The notes under the pieces: generated by a model | The model's database searches: none | Seen by the model: the letters and a program-made list of their open reading frames with translations, nothing else | Told to the model about the DNA's origin: nothing | Shown: in pieces, positions 41,834-50,318 of the stretch | Position numbering within the stretch: the stretch's first letter is position 1 | How the letters are laid out: the number at the start of each line of letters is the position of its first letter | Made by a program: the position numbers and the translations under genes | Assembly (NCBI GenBank): GCA_963788125.1 | Contig: CAWBFN010000003.1 | Coordinates: 248,001 to 312,000, forward strand | From: Bog-473 sp963788125 | Lineage (GTDB): Bacteria > Actinomycetota > Acidimicrobiia > Acidimicrobiales > RAAP-2 | DNA: 64,000 nt | Reading direction: 5' to 3'

Positions 41834-42310
41834 ATGCCCATGCGCGTTGCGTTCGGCTCGGATCACGCCGGCTTTGCCCTCAAGGAGATCCTGAAGGCCG
41901 AGGTTGCGCAACGGGGTCACGACGTGTGCGACGTCGGGACCTACAGTCCGGAGCGGTCCGTGGACTATCCCGACTTCGGGGCCGCCGTCGGTCGTGCGGT
42001 CGCCGGCGGGGATGTGGATCTGGGCGTGTGCACCTGCGGTTCGGGCATCGGGATCGCCATGGCGGCCAACAAGATCGCCGGAGTCCGGGCGGCGGTGGTG
42101 CACGACGTGACCACCGCCGCCCTGGCCCGCCGACACAACCACGCCAACGTGGTCTGCCTCGGTGGCCGCGTGGTGGGTTCCGCCGTGGCCGTCGAGGCTC
42201 TGGTGGCCTTCCTCTCGTCCCCTGAAGAGCTGGGCCGACATGATGTCCGGATCGCCAAGTTGGCCAACCTGGACCGTGAACCCGTCTATGACAGCGGAGG
42301 AACTCCATGA
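41834..42310 (+). CDS. rpiB: Ribose-5-phosphate isomerase B
   Basis: The 158-residue protein has the RpiB/LacAB fold: MRVAFGSDHAGFALKEIL at the start, the Ser/Asp-lined substrate pocket, CTCGSGIGIAMAANKIAGVRAAVVHD with the catalytic Cys, and ARRHNHANVVCLGGRVVG. It interconverts ribose-5-phosphate and ribulose-5-phosphate. It overlaps glyA by four bases (ATGA). In M. tuberculosis it is not part of this neighbourhood, so rpiB-glyA is an insertion in the shared gene order. Confidence 0.95.
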   Translation: MPMRVAFGSDHAGFALKEILKAEVAQRGHDVCDVGTYSPERSVDYPDFGAAVGRAVAGGDVDLGVCTCGSGIGIAMAANKIAGVRAAVVHDVTTAALARRHNHANVVCLGGRVVGSAVAVEALVAFLSSPEELGRHDVRIAKLANLDREPVYDSGGTP

Positions 42311-43590
42311 GCACCTACGACGACGCACTGGCCTCCGACCCCGAGGTAGCCGGCCTGATCCACCAGGAACTGGACCGCCAGCAGACCACGTTGCAGCTGA
42401 TCGCGTCCGAGAACTTCACCTCTCCCGCCGTTCTGGCCGCCTCTGGGTCCGTGCTGACCAACAAGTACTCCGAGGGCTATCCGGGCAAGCGCTACTACGG
42501 CGGAAACCAGGTCATCGACGCGGTGGAGGAGCTCGCCCGGCAGAGAGCGGTCGCCTTGTTCGGCGCCGACCACGCCAATGTGCAGCCGCACGCCGGCGCC
42601 AACGCAAATCTGGCGGTCTACCAGGCTCTTCTGGAGCCCGGGGCCACCATTCTGGCCATGCGTCTGGACCACGGCGGCCACCTGACGCACGGCTCTCCGG
42701 CTTCCATCACCTCCAAGGTGTGGCGCTTCGTCTCCTACGGGGTGTCACCGGCCAGCGACGACCCCTCCCACCCGGGCGAGGTCATCGACTTCGACCAGGT
42801 GAGGGACCTGGCCAAGCGGGAGCAGCCCGCCCTCATAGTGGCCGGCTCGACCGCCTACGCCCGGACGATCGATCCCCGGCCGTTTCGGGAGATCGCCGAC
42901 TCGGTCGGTGCCCTCTTCATGTTCGACGCCGCCCATCCGGCCGGGCTGATCGCCGGCGGTGTCCATCCCAGCCCGGTCGGTGTGGCCGACGTCGTCACCT
43001 TCACCACCCACAAGACGCTGCGTGGCCCGCGGGGTGGGGCCATACTCTGCGGGTCCGAGCTGGCCAAGAAGATCGATAGCGCCGTCTTCCCCGGGCTGCA
43101 GGGGGGACCCTTGGAGCACATCATCGCCGCCAAGGCGGTGGCGTTCGCCGAAGCCGCCCGCCCCGAGTTCCGGCAGTACGCGGCCTCGGTGGTGGCCAAC
43201 GCGGCGGCGTTGGCCGCGGCGTTGGCCAGCGAGGGCTTCCGGCTCGTCTCGGGCGGCACCGACAACCACATGGTCCTGATCGACCTGCGCACCTTCGACG
43301 AGGAGCTCACCGGCAAGGAGGCCCAGGAGGTGCTCGACCGGGCGGGCATCACGTTGAACCGCAACACGATCCCCGACGATCCCCGCTCTCCCTTCGTGAC
43401 TTCCGGGCTCCGCCTGGGAGCGGCCGCCGAGACGACGGCTGGCATGGGACCTGGCGAAATGCAGACGATCGCCCGATTGATCGGTCGGATGCTCCGGGCC
43501 CGGTCCGACGAGGGTGAGGTGAGGGCGGTGCGGTCCGAGGTGGCCGAGCTCTGCGCCGCCTTCCCGCCCTACCCCGACCTCTTGGGGTAG
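42307..43590 (+). CDS. glyA: Serine hydroxymethyltransferase
   Basis: The 427-residue PLP enzyme exchanges serine and glycine with tetrahydrofolate. Motifs are LIASENFTSPAVLAASGSVLTNKYSEGYPGKRYYGG, ANVQPHAGANANLAVY and the Lys-bearing VVTFTTHKTLRGPRGGAI near residue 237. The length is normal. It supplies one-carbon units and glycine. The wecA-like gene begins two bases after its stop. Confidence 0.96.
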   Translation: MSTYDDALASDPEVAGLIHQELDRQQTTLQLIASENFTSPAVLAASGSVLTNKYSEGYPGKRYYGGNQVIDAVEELARQRAVALFGADHANVQPHAGANANLAVYQALLEPGATILAMRLDHGGHLTHGSPASITSKVWRFVSYGVSPASDDPSHPGEVIDFDQVRDLAKREQPALIVAGSTAYARTIDPRPFREIADSVGALFMFDAAHPAGLIAGGVHPSPVGVADVVTFTTHKTLRGPRGGAILCGSELAKKIDSAVFPGLQGGPLEHIIAAKAVAFAEAARPEFRQYAASVVANAAALAAALASEGFRLVSGGTDNHMVLIDLRTFDEELTGKEAQEVLDRAGITLNRNTIPDDPRSPFVTSGLRLGAAAETTAGMGPGEMQTIARLIGRMLRARSDEGEVRAVRSEVAELCAAFPPYPDLLG

Positions 43591-43592
43591 GG

Positions 43593-44786
43593 GTGCCCGA
43601 CATCGGTTGGTACGCCCTGGTGCTGGTCGTGGCGGCGGGAGCCACCGCCGCCCTGACCGTGCCGGCCCGCCAGCTCTCGGTGCGCGTGGGCTACGTCGCC
43701 CTGCCCAACGAGCGCAACATGCACACCCGGCCCATCCCGTACGGCGGGGGTGCCGCGATGTACCTCGGCTTTCTGGTGGCCGTGCTCTTCGCGGCCGCCA
43801 TCCCGGCCCTGCGGCCGATCTTCACCGACTCTCCGGAGATGCTGGGGGTGGTGCTGGCGGCGGGCGCCATGTTCGTCGTCGGCCTCATCGACGACGTGAG
43901 GGACATGTCGGCTCCGGCCAAGATGGCGGGCCAGGTCCTGGCAGCGAGCATCCTGTACTTCTTCGGCGTCACGATGTGGGAGTTCAGGATCCCCTTGGCC
44001 GGGTCGTTCGTGCTGACCCCGGGGGTGATCCCGCTCATCACCGCTGCCTGGGTCATCGCGCTGACCAACGCCATCAACTTCATCGACGGGCTGGACGGTC
44101 TGGCCGCCGGGGTGGTGGCCATCGGGGCCGGGGCACTGGCGATCTACGGGCTCCGTCTCACGGGGCTCGGCATCCTCAACGGGGACAACGTGGGCCCCCT
44201 GGTCGCCGTCATCGCCTGCGGGATCTGCCTGGGCTTTCTCCCGTTCAACTTCAGTCCGGCACGCCTCTTCATGGGTGATGCGGGCGCCCATTTCCTGGGC
44301 ATACTCATGGCCGCCGCCACCATGGTCATCGGCGGGCGGGTTCCCGTGGGCACCAGCGGGGAGACCTACTTCTTCTTTGCGCCCCTGTTCATCCCCTTCT
44401 TCATCCTGGGCGTGCCGATCGTCGACATGGCGTTCGCCTTCGTCCGGCGCACGGCCCGTGGAATGAGCTTCCACACGCCGGACAAGGAGCACATCCACCA
44501 CCGTCTGCTGCGGCTGGGCCACGGACCCCGTCGAAGCGTGGTCATCCTGTGGGCCTGGACCGCCGTCCTCTCGGGGTTTCTCCTCTTTCCCCTGTTCATG
44601 CACCGTGCCAACGCCTTCATCCCCCTGGGCGCAGCCGCCCTCGGGGTGGGGCTCTACACCTTGTTCCACCCTGGGTTGCGAAAGGGCAACGACGACCTGG
44701 ACGAGGGTGGGGGTGCGGGCGCGAACGGGACGAGACCAGAGGCGCCGGGCGCCGACGGATCGGCCGAGGTAGTGCGGTTCCCCTGA
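43593..44786 (+). CDS. wecA: Undecaprenyl/decaprenyl-phosphate GlcNAc-1-phosphate transferase (WecA/TagO type)
   Basis: This 397-residue polytopic membrane enzyme has about eleven helices. Family motifs are PNERNMHTRPIPYGGG, the Mg-binding Asp pair in VVGLIDDVRD, the NFIDGLDGLAAG box, FSPARLFMGDAG, and the cytoplasmic HxHH loop in DKEHIHHRLLRLGHG. It transfers GlcNAc-1-phosphate to a polyprenyl phosphate, the first step of wall-linker synthesis, like mycobacterial WecA (Rfe) at the same place before the atp operon. The tail is Gly/Asp-rich and disordered. Confidence 0.92.
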   Translation: MPDIGWYALVLVVAAGATAALTVPARQLSVRVGYVALPNERNMHTRPIPYGGGAAMYLGFLVAVLFAAAIPALRPIFTDSPEMLGVVLAAGAMFVVGLIDDVRDMSAPAKMAGQVLAASILYFFGVTMWEFRIPLAGSFVLTPGVIPLITAAWVIALTNAINFIDGLDGLAAGVVAIGAGALAIYGLRLTGLGILNGDNVGPLVAVIACGICLGFLPFNFSPARLFMGDAGAHFLGILMAAATMVIGGRVPVGTSGETYFFFAPLFIPFFILGVPIVDMAFAFVRRTARGMSFHTPDKEHIHHRLLRLGHGPRRSVVILWAWTAVLSGFLLFPLFMHRANAFIPLGAAALGVGLYTLFHPGLRKGNDDLDEGGGAGANGTRPEAPGADGSAEVVRFP

Positions 44787-44982
44787 CCGTGGTCCAGGGA
44801 ATCGTTTGGACGCCATCTGGAGCGGGGTGCGATGATACTGGCTGTGTACCCCGTCCACCTCGCCTCGCTCGACGCCCCCATTCCGGGCGATCGGCCGAAG
44901 GACTCCGGCGCGCCACGCACCGCGTAAAGGATCGATTTCCGTATGTGTGGTCAAGTAAGCTCTGCTGTGCGCGCCCGGACCA

Positions 44983-45228
44983 GTGACGGAGGCAGGGCGG
45001 GTGCCGCCGGAGCCGGAAACAGGGGACGGCATGAAGCCACTGCCGGGGGTGGCCGCCTTCCTGGGTATGGGCCTGACCATCGCGGCGTGCATCGGCATCG
45101 GCGTCGGTCTGGGGCTGTGGGCGGACAGTGCCTGGCACACCGCGCCGGCGATGCTGGCGGTCGGTCTGATCCTCGGGGTGACCGCGGCGGTCTTCTTCGT
45201 CGTGGGCCAGATCCGCAGGTATCTCTGA
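44983..45228 (+). CDS. AtpZ/AtpI-type small membrane protein
   Basis: The product has 81 residues from GTG at 44983, or 65 from the ATG at 45031. Two membrane helices are visible (about 25-47 and 55-75) in LPGVAAFLGMGLTIAACIGIGVGLGLWAD and the following LAVGLILGVTAAVFFVVGQIRRYL. The position at the head of the atp operon marks it as an AtpZ/AtpI-like factor, which may assist c-ring assembly or Mg transport. About 200 bases before it hold no gene and no convincing promoter. Confidence 0.7.
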   Translation: MTEAGRVPPEPETGDGMKPLPGVAAFLGMGLTIAACIGIGVGLGLWADSAWHTAPAMLAVGLILGVTAAVFFVVGQIRRYL

Positions 45229-45244
45229 GCGGAGCCGTGCGGGC

Positions 45245-45655
45245 ATGATGTCGGGTCTCTCGGACCTCGAGGGCACCGCCTTGGCCAAGGTGTTGCGCCG
45301 CACCGTGGTGTCGGCCCTGATCGCCGGAGGGGGGGCCATCATCGTCGCCCTCTTCGTGGCGGCGCCGTTGGCCGCCCTCGGGATAGCCATCGGACTCGGC
45401 ATGGCGATCCTCAATCTGCGCTTTCTCGACGCCGGGGTGGCGAAGGTCCAGACGAAGGGGGAGAGCAAGAAGGCGCAACGGCGGGCCATGGGCACCAAGA
45501 GCGTGACCCGCCTCGGCGTGATCACGGCGATCGCCATCGGCCTGGTGTTCCTGAACGCGCCACTGGGGATCGGCACGGTGATCGGGCTCGTCATCTTCCA
45601 GATGCTCTTCGTGGTCAACGTGGGTCGGATCGTGGTCAGCCAGGGGCTGCAGTGA
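45245..45655 (+). CDS. atpI: ATP synthase subunit I-like protein
   Basis: The 136-residue protein has four membrane segments (about 20-38, 42-62, 88-104, 108-126): VVSALIAGGGAIIVALFVAAPLAALGIAIGLGMAILNLRFL and the later LGVITAIAIGLVFLNAPLGIGTVIGLVIFQMLFVVNVG. It matches the AtpI family of assembly factors. It overlaps atpB by four bases. With the gene before it, the operon starts with two small AtpI/AtpZ-type proteins. Confidence 0.75.
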   Translation: MMSGLSDLEGTALAKVLRRTVVSALIAGGGAIIVALFVAAPLAALGIAIGLGMAILNLRFLDAGVAKVQTKGESKKAQRRAMGTKSVTRLGVITAIAIGLVFLNAPLGIGTVIGLVIFQMLFVVNVGRIVVSQGLQ

Positions 45656-46386
45656 GCGGGCACTACGTGCTGGCCGCCGGCAACATCACCATCGGGAATC
45701 ACCGGGGCGTCGCGCACGTCGGCGGTCTGACGATCGATCTCGACGTCGTGTGGACCACGCTGATCGCCGCCGCCATCGTGCTCACTCTGGGCTTCGTGAT
45801 GGTGCGCAAGGTCACTTCGGGCGTACCTGGGAAACTGCAACTCTTCTGGGAGACCGTCACCGAGCAGGTCTCGGACCTGGCCGACTCGGCCGTCGGACCC
45901 CAGGGTCGGCGCTTCGTCGGCCTGGGCGTCAGCGTCGGCATCTTCATCCTCGTCTGCAACTGGCTGGCCTTCGTCCCCAGCGGGGATCCGGGCTGGCTGG
46001 CTCCGCCCACCGGTGACGTCAATCTGCCACTGGCCATGGCCCTCACCGTCATCGTCTTGGTCCACTACAACTCGATCAGGACCCGCGGCTTCAAGGGATA
46101 CCTCAAGCACTACGCCACGCCCTATGCCGCACTTGTCCCGATCAACATCATCGAGGAGATCACCAAGCCGATCACCATGACCTTTCGACTCTTCGGGAAC
46201 ATCTTCTCGGGTGTCCTGATGATCACCGTGATCGTGACCCTGATCCCGCCCTACCTGTCGTGGATCGGCCTGGCCGTATGGAAGCCCTTCGACGAGTTGT
46301 TCATCGGCGCCATCCAGGCGTTCATCTTCGCCCTTCTGACCATCATGTACCTCGGCATGGGGATGAGCACCGATGAGCAGCATTAG
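45652..46386 (+). CDS. atpB: ATP synthase subunit a
   Basis: The 244-residue membrane stator subunit forms the proton half-channels. It contains LQLFWETVTEQVSDLADSAVG, FILVCNWLAFVPSG and the conserved Arg helix TMTFRLFGNIFSGVLMI, in which the Arg faces the c-ring, followed by the last hairpin ending AIQAFIFALLTIMYLGMGM. Five to six membrane helices are present. It starts with a GTG overlapping the preceding gene. Confidence 0.95.
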   Translation: MSGHYVLAAGNITIGNHRGVAHVGGLTIDLDVVWTTLIAAAIVLTLGFVMVRKVTSGVPGKLQLFWETVTEQVSDLADSAVGPQGRRFVGLGVSVGIFILVCNWLAFVPSGDPGWLAPPTGDVNLPLAMALTVIVLVHYNSIRTRGFKGYLKHYATPYAALVPINIIEEITKPITMTFRLFGNIFSGVLMITVIVTLIPPYLSWIGLAVWKPFDELFIGAIQAFIFALLTIMYLGMGMSTDEQH

Positions 46387-46443
46387 GGCCCGCCACACAC
46401 AACATCGTTCCGATCTCAGCAGTTTTCGATAAAGGAGAGAAAG

Positions 46444-46716
46444 ATGGCAGCAGACACAGTAGAAAGCTCGATACGCATCGCCGGCGCCCTCGTGGGTGGC
46501 GGCCTTGCGCTCGGGGGAGGCGCCATCGGCGCCGCCGTGGGTGACGGCCTGGCCGGTTCGCAGACCATCGCCGCCATCGCCCGCCAGCCCGAGATCGAGG
46601 CGAAGGCCCGTCAGTACTTCTTCTTGACCGTAGGTCTGGTGGAGGCCATGTACTTCATCAACCTGCTGTTCATGGTGGTGTTCGTCTACGTCTTCGCCGC
46701 CAAGTCCGTCAAGTAG
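46444..46716 (+). CDS. atpE: ATP synthase subunit c
   Basis: This 90-residue two-helix hairpin forms the rotor ring. The first helix is the Gly-rich ALVGGGLALGGGAIGAAVG, the loop is ARQPE, and the second helix bears the proton-carrying Glu67 in VGLVEAMYFIN. No sodium-binding pattern is evident, so the ion should be H+. AAAGGAGA precedes the ATG. Confidence 0.96.
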   Translation: MAADTVESSIRIAGALVGGGLALGGGAIGAAVGDGLAGSQTIAAIARQPEIEAKARQYFFLTVGLVEAMYFINLLFMVVFVYVFAAKSVK

Positions 46717-46787
46717 GAACAGTTGTCCCGCAGCCAACCGACGGCAACCGTGACCAGGCCGGCTAGACCCCGGAGACCGAGAGCGAC

Positions 46788-47327
46788 ATGACGACAGCAG
46801 GCATCTTCCTTCTCCCAAATGGGACATTCTTCGTTGAGCTGATTGTCTTCGTCGTCCTCATCGTCATCATCGGGAAGAAGATCGTCCCGCCGATCACCGG
46901 GGCGATGTCGGAGCGACAGGAGCGGATCCGCGCCTCGCTCGACGCGGCCGACCAGGCGCGTGCCGACGCCTCGGCCGCCGACGACGAGCGCCGTGCCGTG
47001 CTCGAAGGGGCACGCCAGGAGGCCCGGGAGATCGTGGCGCAGGCCAACCGGACCGCCGAGGCGGTACGCGTCGACTTTCAGACCCGGGGCCAGGCGGAGT
47101 TCGAGCGCATCGTCGGCGGGGCCGAGGCCGAGGTGGCCCTGGCGCGCCAGCACGCCGTGGAGGAGGCGTCGAACCGTCTGGGCGAGATCGCCATGGACGT
47201 GGTCCAGCGCGTGATCGGGCGTCCGGTCAGTGCCGAGGCCCACCAGGACCTCATTACCGAAGCGGTCAGTGCCCTGCACTCCGATGCAGCGGGCAGCGCG
47301 GCCGCCAGTTCCGGAGCCCGCCAGTGA
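46788..47327 (+). CDS. atpF: ATP synthase subunit b (first copy)
   Basis: The 179-residue peripheral-stalk subunit has one N-terminal membrane helix (FFVELIVFVVLIVIIGKKIV, about 14-33) followed by a long charged helix. Its second half is almost the same as that of the next gene, down to the identical end AAASSGARQ, and DNA identity is long in the region around 47031-47070. It overlaps the second copy by four bases (GTGA). Mycobacteria have b' at this position. Confidence 0.93.
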   Translation: MTTAGIFLLPNGTFFVELIVFVVLIVIIGKKIVPPITGAMSERQERIRASLDAADQARADASAADDERRAVLEGARQEAREIVAQANRTAEAVRVDFQTRGQAEFERIVGGAEAEVALARQHAVEEASNRLGEIAMDVVQRVIGRPVSAEAHQDLITEAVSALHSDAAGSAAASSGARQ

Positions 47328-47833
47328 CCAGCTTCATCATTGAGCTGATCGTCTCGGTCATCCTGCTCTACATCATCTGGAAGAAGGTATGGCCGCTGCT
47401 CCTCGCCGCCATGGCGAAAAAGCAAGAGCAGATCCGCGTCTCCCTCGAGGCGGCTGACCAGGCGCGCGCCGACGCCATGGCGGCCGACGACGAGCGTCAT
47501 GCCGCGCTCGAAGAGACACGCCAGGCGGCCCAGGAGATCGTGGCGCAGGCCAACCGGACCGCCGAGGCGGTGCGCGTCGACGCACAGGCCCGGGGCCAGG
47601 CAGATTTCGAGCGCATCGTCGGTAGCGCCGAGGTCGAGGTGGCCCTGGCGCGCCAGCGCGCCGTCGATGAAGCAGCGAACCGCTTGGGTGAGATCGTGAT
47701 GGACGTGGTCGAGCGCGTCATCGCACGTGAGGTCGGTGCCGAGGCCCACCACGACCTCATTGAGGAAGCGGTCAGTGCGTTGAACGCCGACGCGACCGGC
47801 AGCGCGGCCGCCAGTTCGGGGGCCCGTCAGTGA
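47324..47833 (+). CDS. ATP synthase subunit b (second copy)
   Basis: The 169-residue paralogue of the preceding gene has a different membrane helix (FIIELIVSVILLYIIWKKV, about 4-22) but a closely similar stalk: QARADAMAADDERHAALEE, EIVAQANRTAEAVRVD, FERIVGSAEVEVALARQ and the end AAASSGARQ. In mycobacteria the second b is fused to delta (AtpFH); here its stop overlaps the start of a separate delta gene, like an unfused form of that protein. The two b chains probably form a heterodimeric stalk. Confidence 0.92.
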   Translation: MTSFIIELIVSVILLYIIWKKVWPLLLAAMAKKQEQIRVSLEAADQARADAMAADDERHAALEETRQAAQEIVAQANRTAEAVRVDAQARGQADFERIVGSAEVEVALARQRAVDEAANRLGEIVMDVVERVIAREVGAEAHHDLIEEAVSALNADATGSAAASSGARQ

Positions 47834-48792
47834 ACCCCACCCTTCAGGGTTACACCTCTGCCGTCCTCGAGGCCACCGGTTCGACGGGCGGCGGTGCGCT
47901 CCGCACCCTGGCGAACGACCTCGAAGCGATTGAGCAGCTGGTCCTGGCCAATGGGCCCCTGAACGCCGCCCTGACCGACACCACCATGCGGCCGGCGGTG
48001 CGTCGCGCCGTGATGCTCGACCTCCTGTCCGGCAAGGTCTCGGACCCGGCGCGCCGATTGGCGGCCTTTGCCTGCGCCGCGGTGCGGGCACCCGAAGTGC
48101 CCGCCGCCCTGGGATGGGTCGCCTCCCGGGCCCGTCACGCCGCCGAGGGCACGGAGTTCGACGAGCCGGTGCTGGGCCTGGTGCAGGCCCGTCAACGGGT
48201 CGGCGGGTTCGCCACCGCGGTGTACGAGGATCTCTCCACGGCCGAGCTGGAGTCCCTGGAAGATGACCTTTTCCGCTTCGCCCGGATTGTGGGCTCCACC
48301 CCCGCACTGCGTTCCGCCCTTACGGATCGCGATCTGGGGATTGAGGCGCGCCAGGGACTGGTCACCCAGCTGCTCGAGGGCAAGGTGCGGTCGAGCACCG
48401 TCTCGGTGGTCCGCTACGCCGTGGCCGGTGGCCGGGCCCGTGACATCGTCGGCACCTTGGACTGGTTGGTCGAGCAGACCGCCAAGGCCCGCGGTTGGCG
48501 CATTGCCCGGGTGCGGGCGGCGGCGCCCATTGACGAGGGGCAACGGGGCGAGCTCTCCGACTCGCTGACCAGTCTGGCCGGGGCACCGGTAGAATTACAG
48601 GTCGTCATCGACGAGGAACTGTTGAGCGGCGCCGTCATACAGATTGGCGACCTGCAGGTGGACGCCAGTGCCCGGGGACGGATCGACGCCCTGCGTGAGC
48701 ACCTCATGCCCGGCGGTTGGGAAGACAGCGGGTTCCACACCGGCGCCAGGCCGGCGAGCGGCACGACGATTCAGACGGAGGGAGCAAATTGA
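47830..48792 (+). CDS. atpH: ATP synthase subunit delta, long form with internal repeat
   Basis: At 320 residues this delta/OSCP subunit is longer than the usual 180-270. Two related segments are visible, GPLNAALTDTTMRPAVRRAVMLDLLSGKV (about 42-70) with DPARRLAAFACAAVRAPEVPAALGWV, and TPALRSALTDRDLGIEARQGLVTQLLEGKV (about 158-187) with the following VVRYAVAGGRARDIVGTLDWL. The C-terminal domain contains VRAAAPIDEGQRGELSDSL and IDEELLSGAVIQIGD. It links the stator stalk to the head. It overlaps the second b gene by four bases and atpA by one. Confidence 0.9.
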   Translation: MNPTLQGYTSAVLEATGSTGGGALRTLANDLEAIEQLVLANGPLNAALTDTTMRPAVRRAVMLDLLSGKVSDPARRLAAFACAAVRAPEVPAALGWVASRARHAAEGTEFDEPVLGLVQARQRVGGFATAVYEDLSTAELESLEDDLFRFARIVGSTPALRSALTDRDLGIEARQGLVTQLLEGKVRSSTVSVVRYAVAGGRARDIVGTLDWLVEQTAKARGWRIARVRAAAPIDEGQRGELSDSLTSLAGAPVELQVVIDEELLSGAVIQIGDLQVDASARGRIDALREHLMPGGWEDSGFHTGARPASGTTIQTEGAN

Positions 48793-50315
48793 TGGCAGAA
48801 CTGACGATCGACGCCAGCGAGATCACCGAGGCGCTGCGGCGCAACGTAGAGGAGTACACCCCGGTGGTCGGGACCGAGCAGATCGGCCGGATCGTGGAGG
48901 TCGGCGACGGGATCGCCCGCGTGTCGGGGCTGCCCGGCGCGGCGGTGAACGAGCTGCTCGAGTTCGAGGACGGGACACTCGGCCTGGCCCTGAACCTCGA
49001 CGAGGACACAATCGGTGCAGTCGTGCTGGGCGAGGTGGACAACCTCGAGGAGGAGCAGACGGTCAAGGCCACGGGGCGGATCCAGACGGTACCGGTGGGC
49101 GACGCGCTCCTGGGCCGAGTGGTGAACGCCCTGGGCGAACCGATCGACGGCAAGGGCCCGATCAAGAGCACCGAGTCACGCCGCATGGAGGTCCAGGCGC
49201 CGGGCATCGTCGGCCGCCAACCGGTCACCGAGCCGCTGCAGACCGGGATCAAGGCCATCGACGCCATGACGCCCATCGGACGGGGCCAGCGCGAGCTGAT
49301 CATCGGGGACCGCAAGACCGGCAAGACCACGGTTGCCGTCGACACCATCATCAACCAGGCCGGACAGGGCATGAAGTGTATCTACGTCGCCGTGGGGCAG
49401 AAGAACTCCTCTGTGGCCCAGACGGTCGCCACCCTCGAGGCGCACCAGGCCCTGGAGTACACCGTGGTGGTGGTGGCCTCGGCCGGCGAACCGGCGCCGT
49501 TCAAGTACCTCGCCCCCTATGCGGGGTGCGCCATGGGGCAGCACTGGATGGAGAACGGCGAGCACACGCTCATCATTTACGACGACCTCTCCAAGCAGGC
49601 CGAGGCGTACCGCTCCGTGTCACTCCTCCTGCGCCGCCCACCGGGCCGCGAGGCCTACCCGGGCGACGTCTTCTACCTGCACTCCCGCCTCCTCGAGCGG
49701 GCGGCCAAGCTTTCCGACGCTCTTGGCGCCGGCTCGCTCACCGCGTTGCCGGTCATTGAGACCAAGGCAGGGGACATCTCGGCTTACATCCCGACCAACG
49801 TCATCTCCATCACCGACGGCCAGGTCTTCTTGGAGTCCGACCTCTTCAACTCCGGTATCCGTCCGGCCATCAACGTCGGCAACTCGGTGAGCCGGGTCGG
49901 CAGCGCGGCGCAGGTCAAGGCCATGAAGCAGGTGTCGGGAACACTCAAGCTCGACCTGGCCCAGTTCCGCGAGCTCGAGGCATTCGCCACCTTCGGCTCC
50001 GAGCTCGACAAGGTGTCCCAGGCCCAGCTCGACCGGGGCTACCGCCTGACCGAGTTGCTCAAGCAGCCGCAGAACGCCCCCGTGCCCGTCGAGGAGCAGG
50101 TGCTGGTGATCTACGCCGGCACCAAGGGCTGGACCGACACGGTGCCGGTGACCGAGGTGCAGCGGTTCGCCACCGAGCTGGTGGAGTACTTCAAGGGCAA
50201 TCACGCGTCGGTTCTCGAGACGATACGCACCAAGGGGGCGCTGCCCGACGGCGACGAGCTGGACCGGGGACTGACCTCGTTCCTCGAGGGCTTCGACACG
50301 GGGAAGGTCGACTGA
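48792..50315 (+). CDS. atpA: ATP synthase subunit alpha
   Basis: From the ATG at 48792, overlapping the atpH stop (TGATG), the product has 507 residues. The P-loop is GDRKTGKT (172-179), and typical stretches are VGRIVEVGDGIARVSGLPG-like near 30-48, VGQKNSSVAQTVATLE, YDDLSKQAEAYRSVSLLLRRPPGREAYPGDVFYLHSRLLERAAK, and GRVGSAAQVKAMKQVSG-like with the arginine finger region NVGNSVSRVG. It is a non-catalytic nucleotide-binding subunit of F1. Confidence 0.97.
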   Translation: MAELTIDASEITEALRRNVEEYTPVVGTEQIGRIVEVGDGIARVSGLPGAAVNELLEFEDGTLGLALNLDEDTIGAVVLGEVDNLEEEQTVKATGRIQTVPVGDALLGRVVNALGEPIDGKGPIKSTESRRMEVQAPGIVGRQPVTEPLQTGIKAIDAMTPIGRGQRELIIGDRKTGKTTVAVDTIINQAGQGMKCIYVAVGQKNSSVAQTVATLEAHQALEYTVVVVASAGEPAPFKYLAPYAGCAMGQHWMENGEHTLIIYDDLSKQAEAYRSVSLLLRRPPGREAYPGDVFYLHSRLLERAAKLSDALGAGSLTALPVIETKAGDISAYIPTNVISITDGQVFLESDLFNSGIRPAINVGNSVSRVGSAAQVKAMKQVSGTLKLDLAQFRELEAFATFGSELDKVSQAQLDRGYRLTELLKQPQNAPVPVEEQVLVIYAGTKGWTDTVPVTEVQRFATELVEYFKGNHASVLETIRTKGALPDGDELDRGLTSFLEGFDTGKVD

Positions 50316-50318
50316 TCC

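Noticed and set aside
44617..46827. 736-codon reverse frame opposite the start of the atp operon
   Set aside because: Antisense to wecA tail, atpI, atpB and atpE; low-complexity composition.
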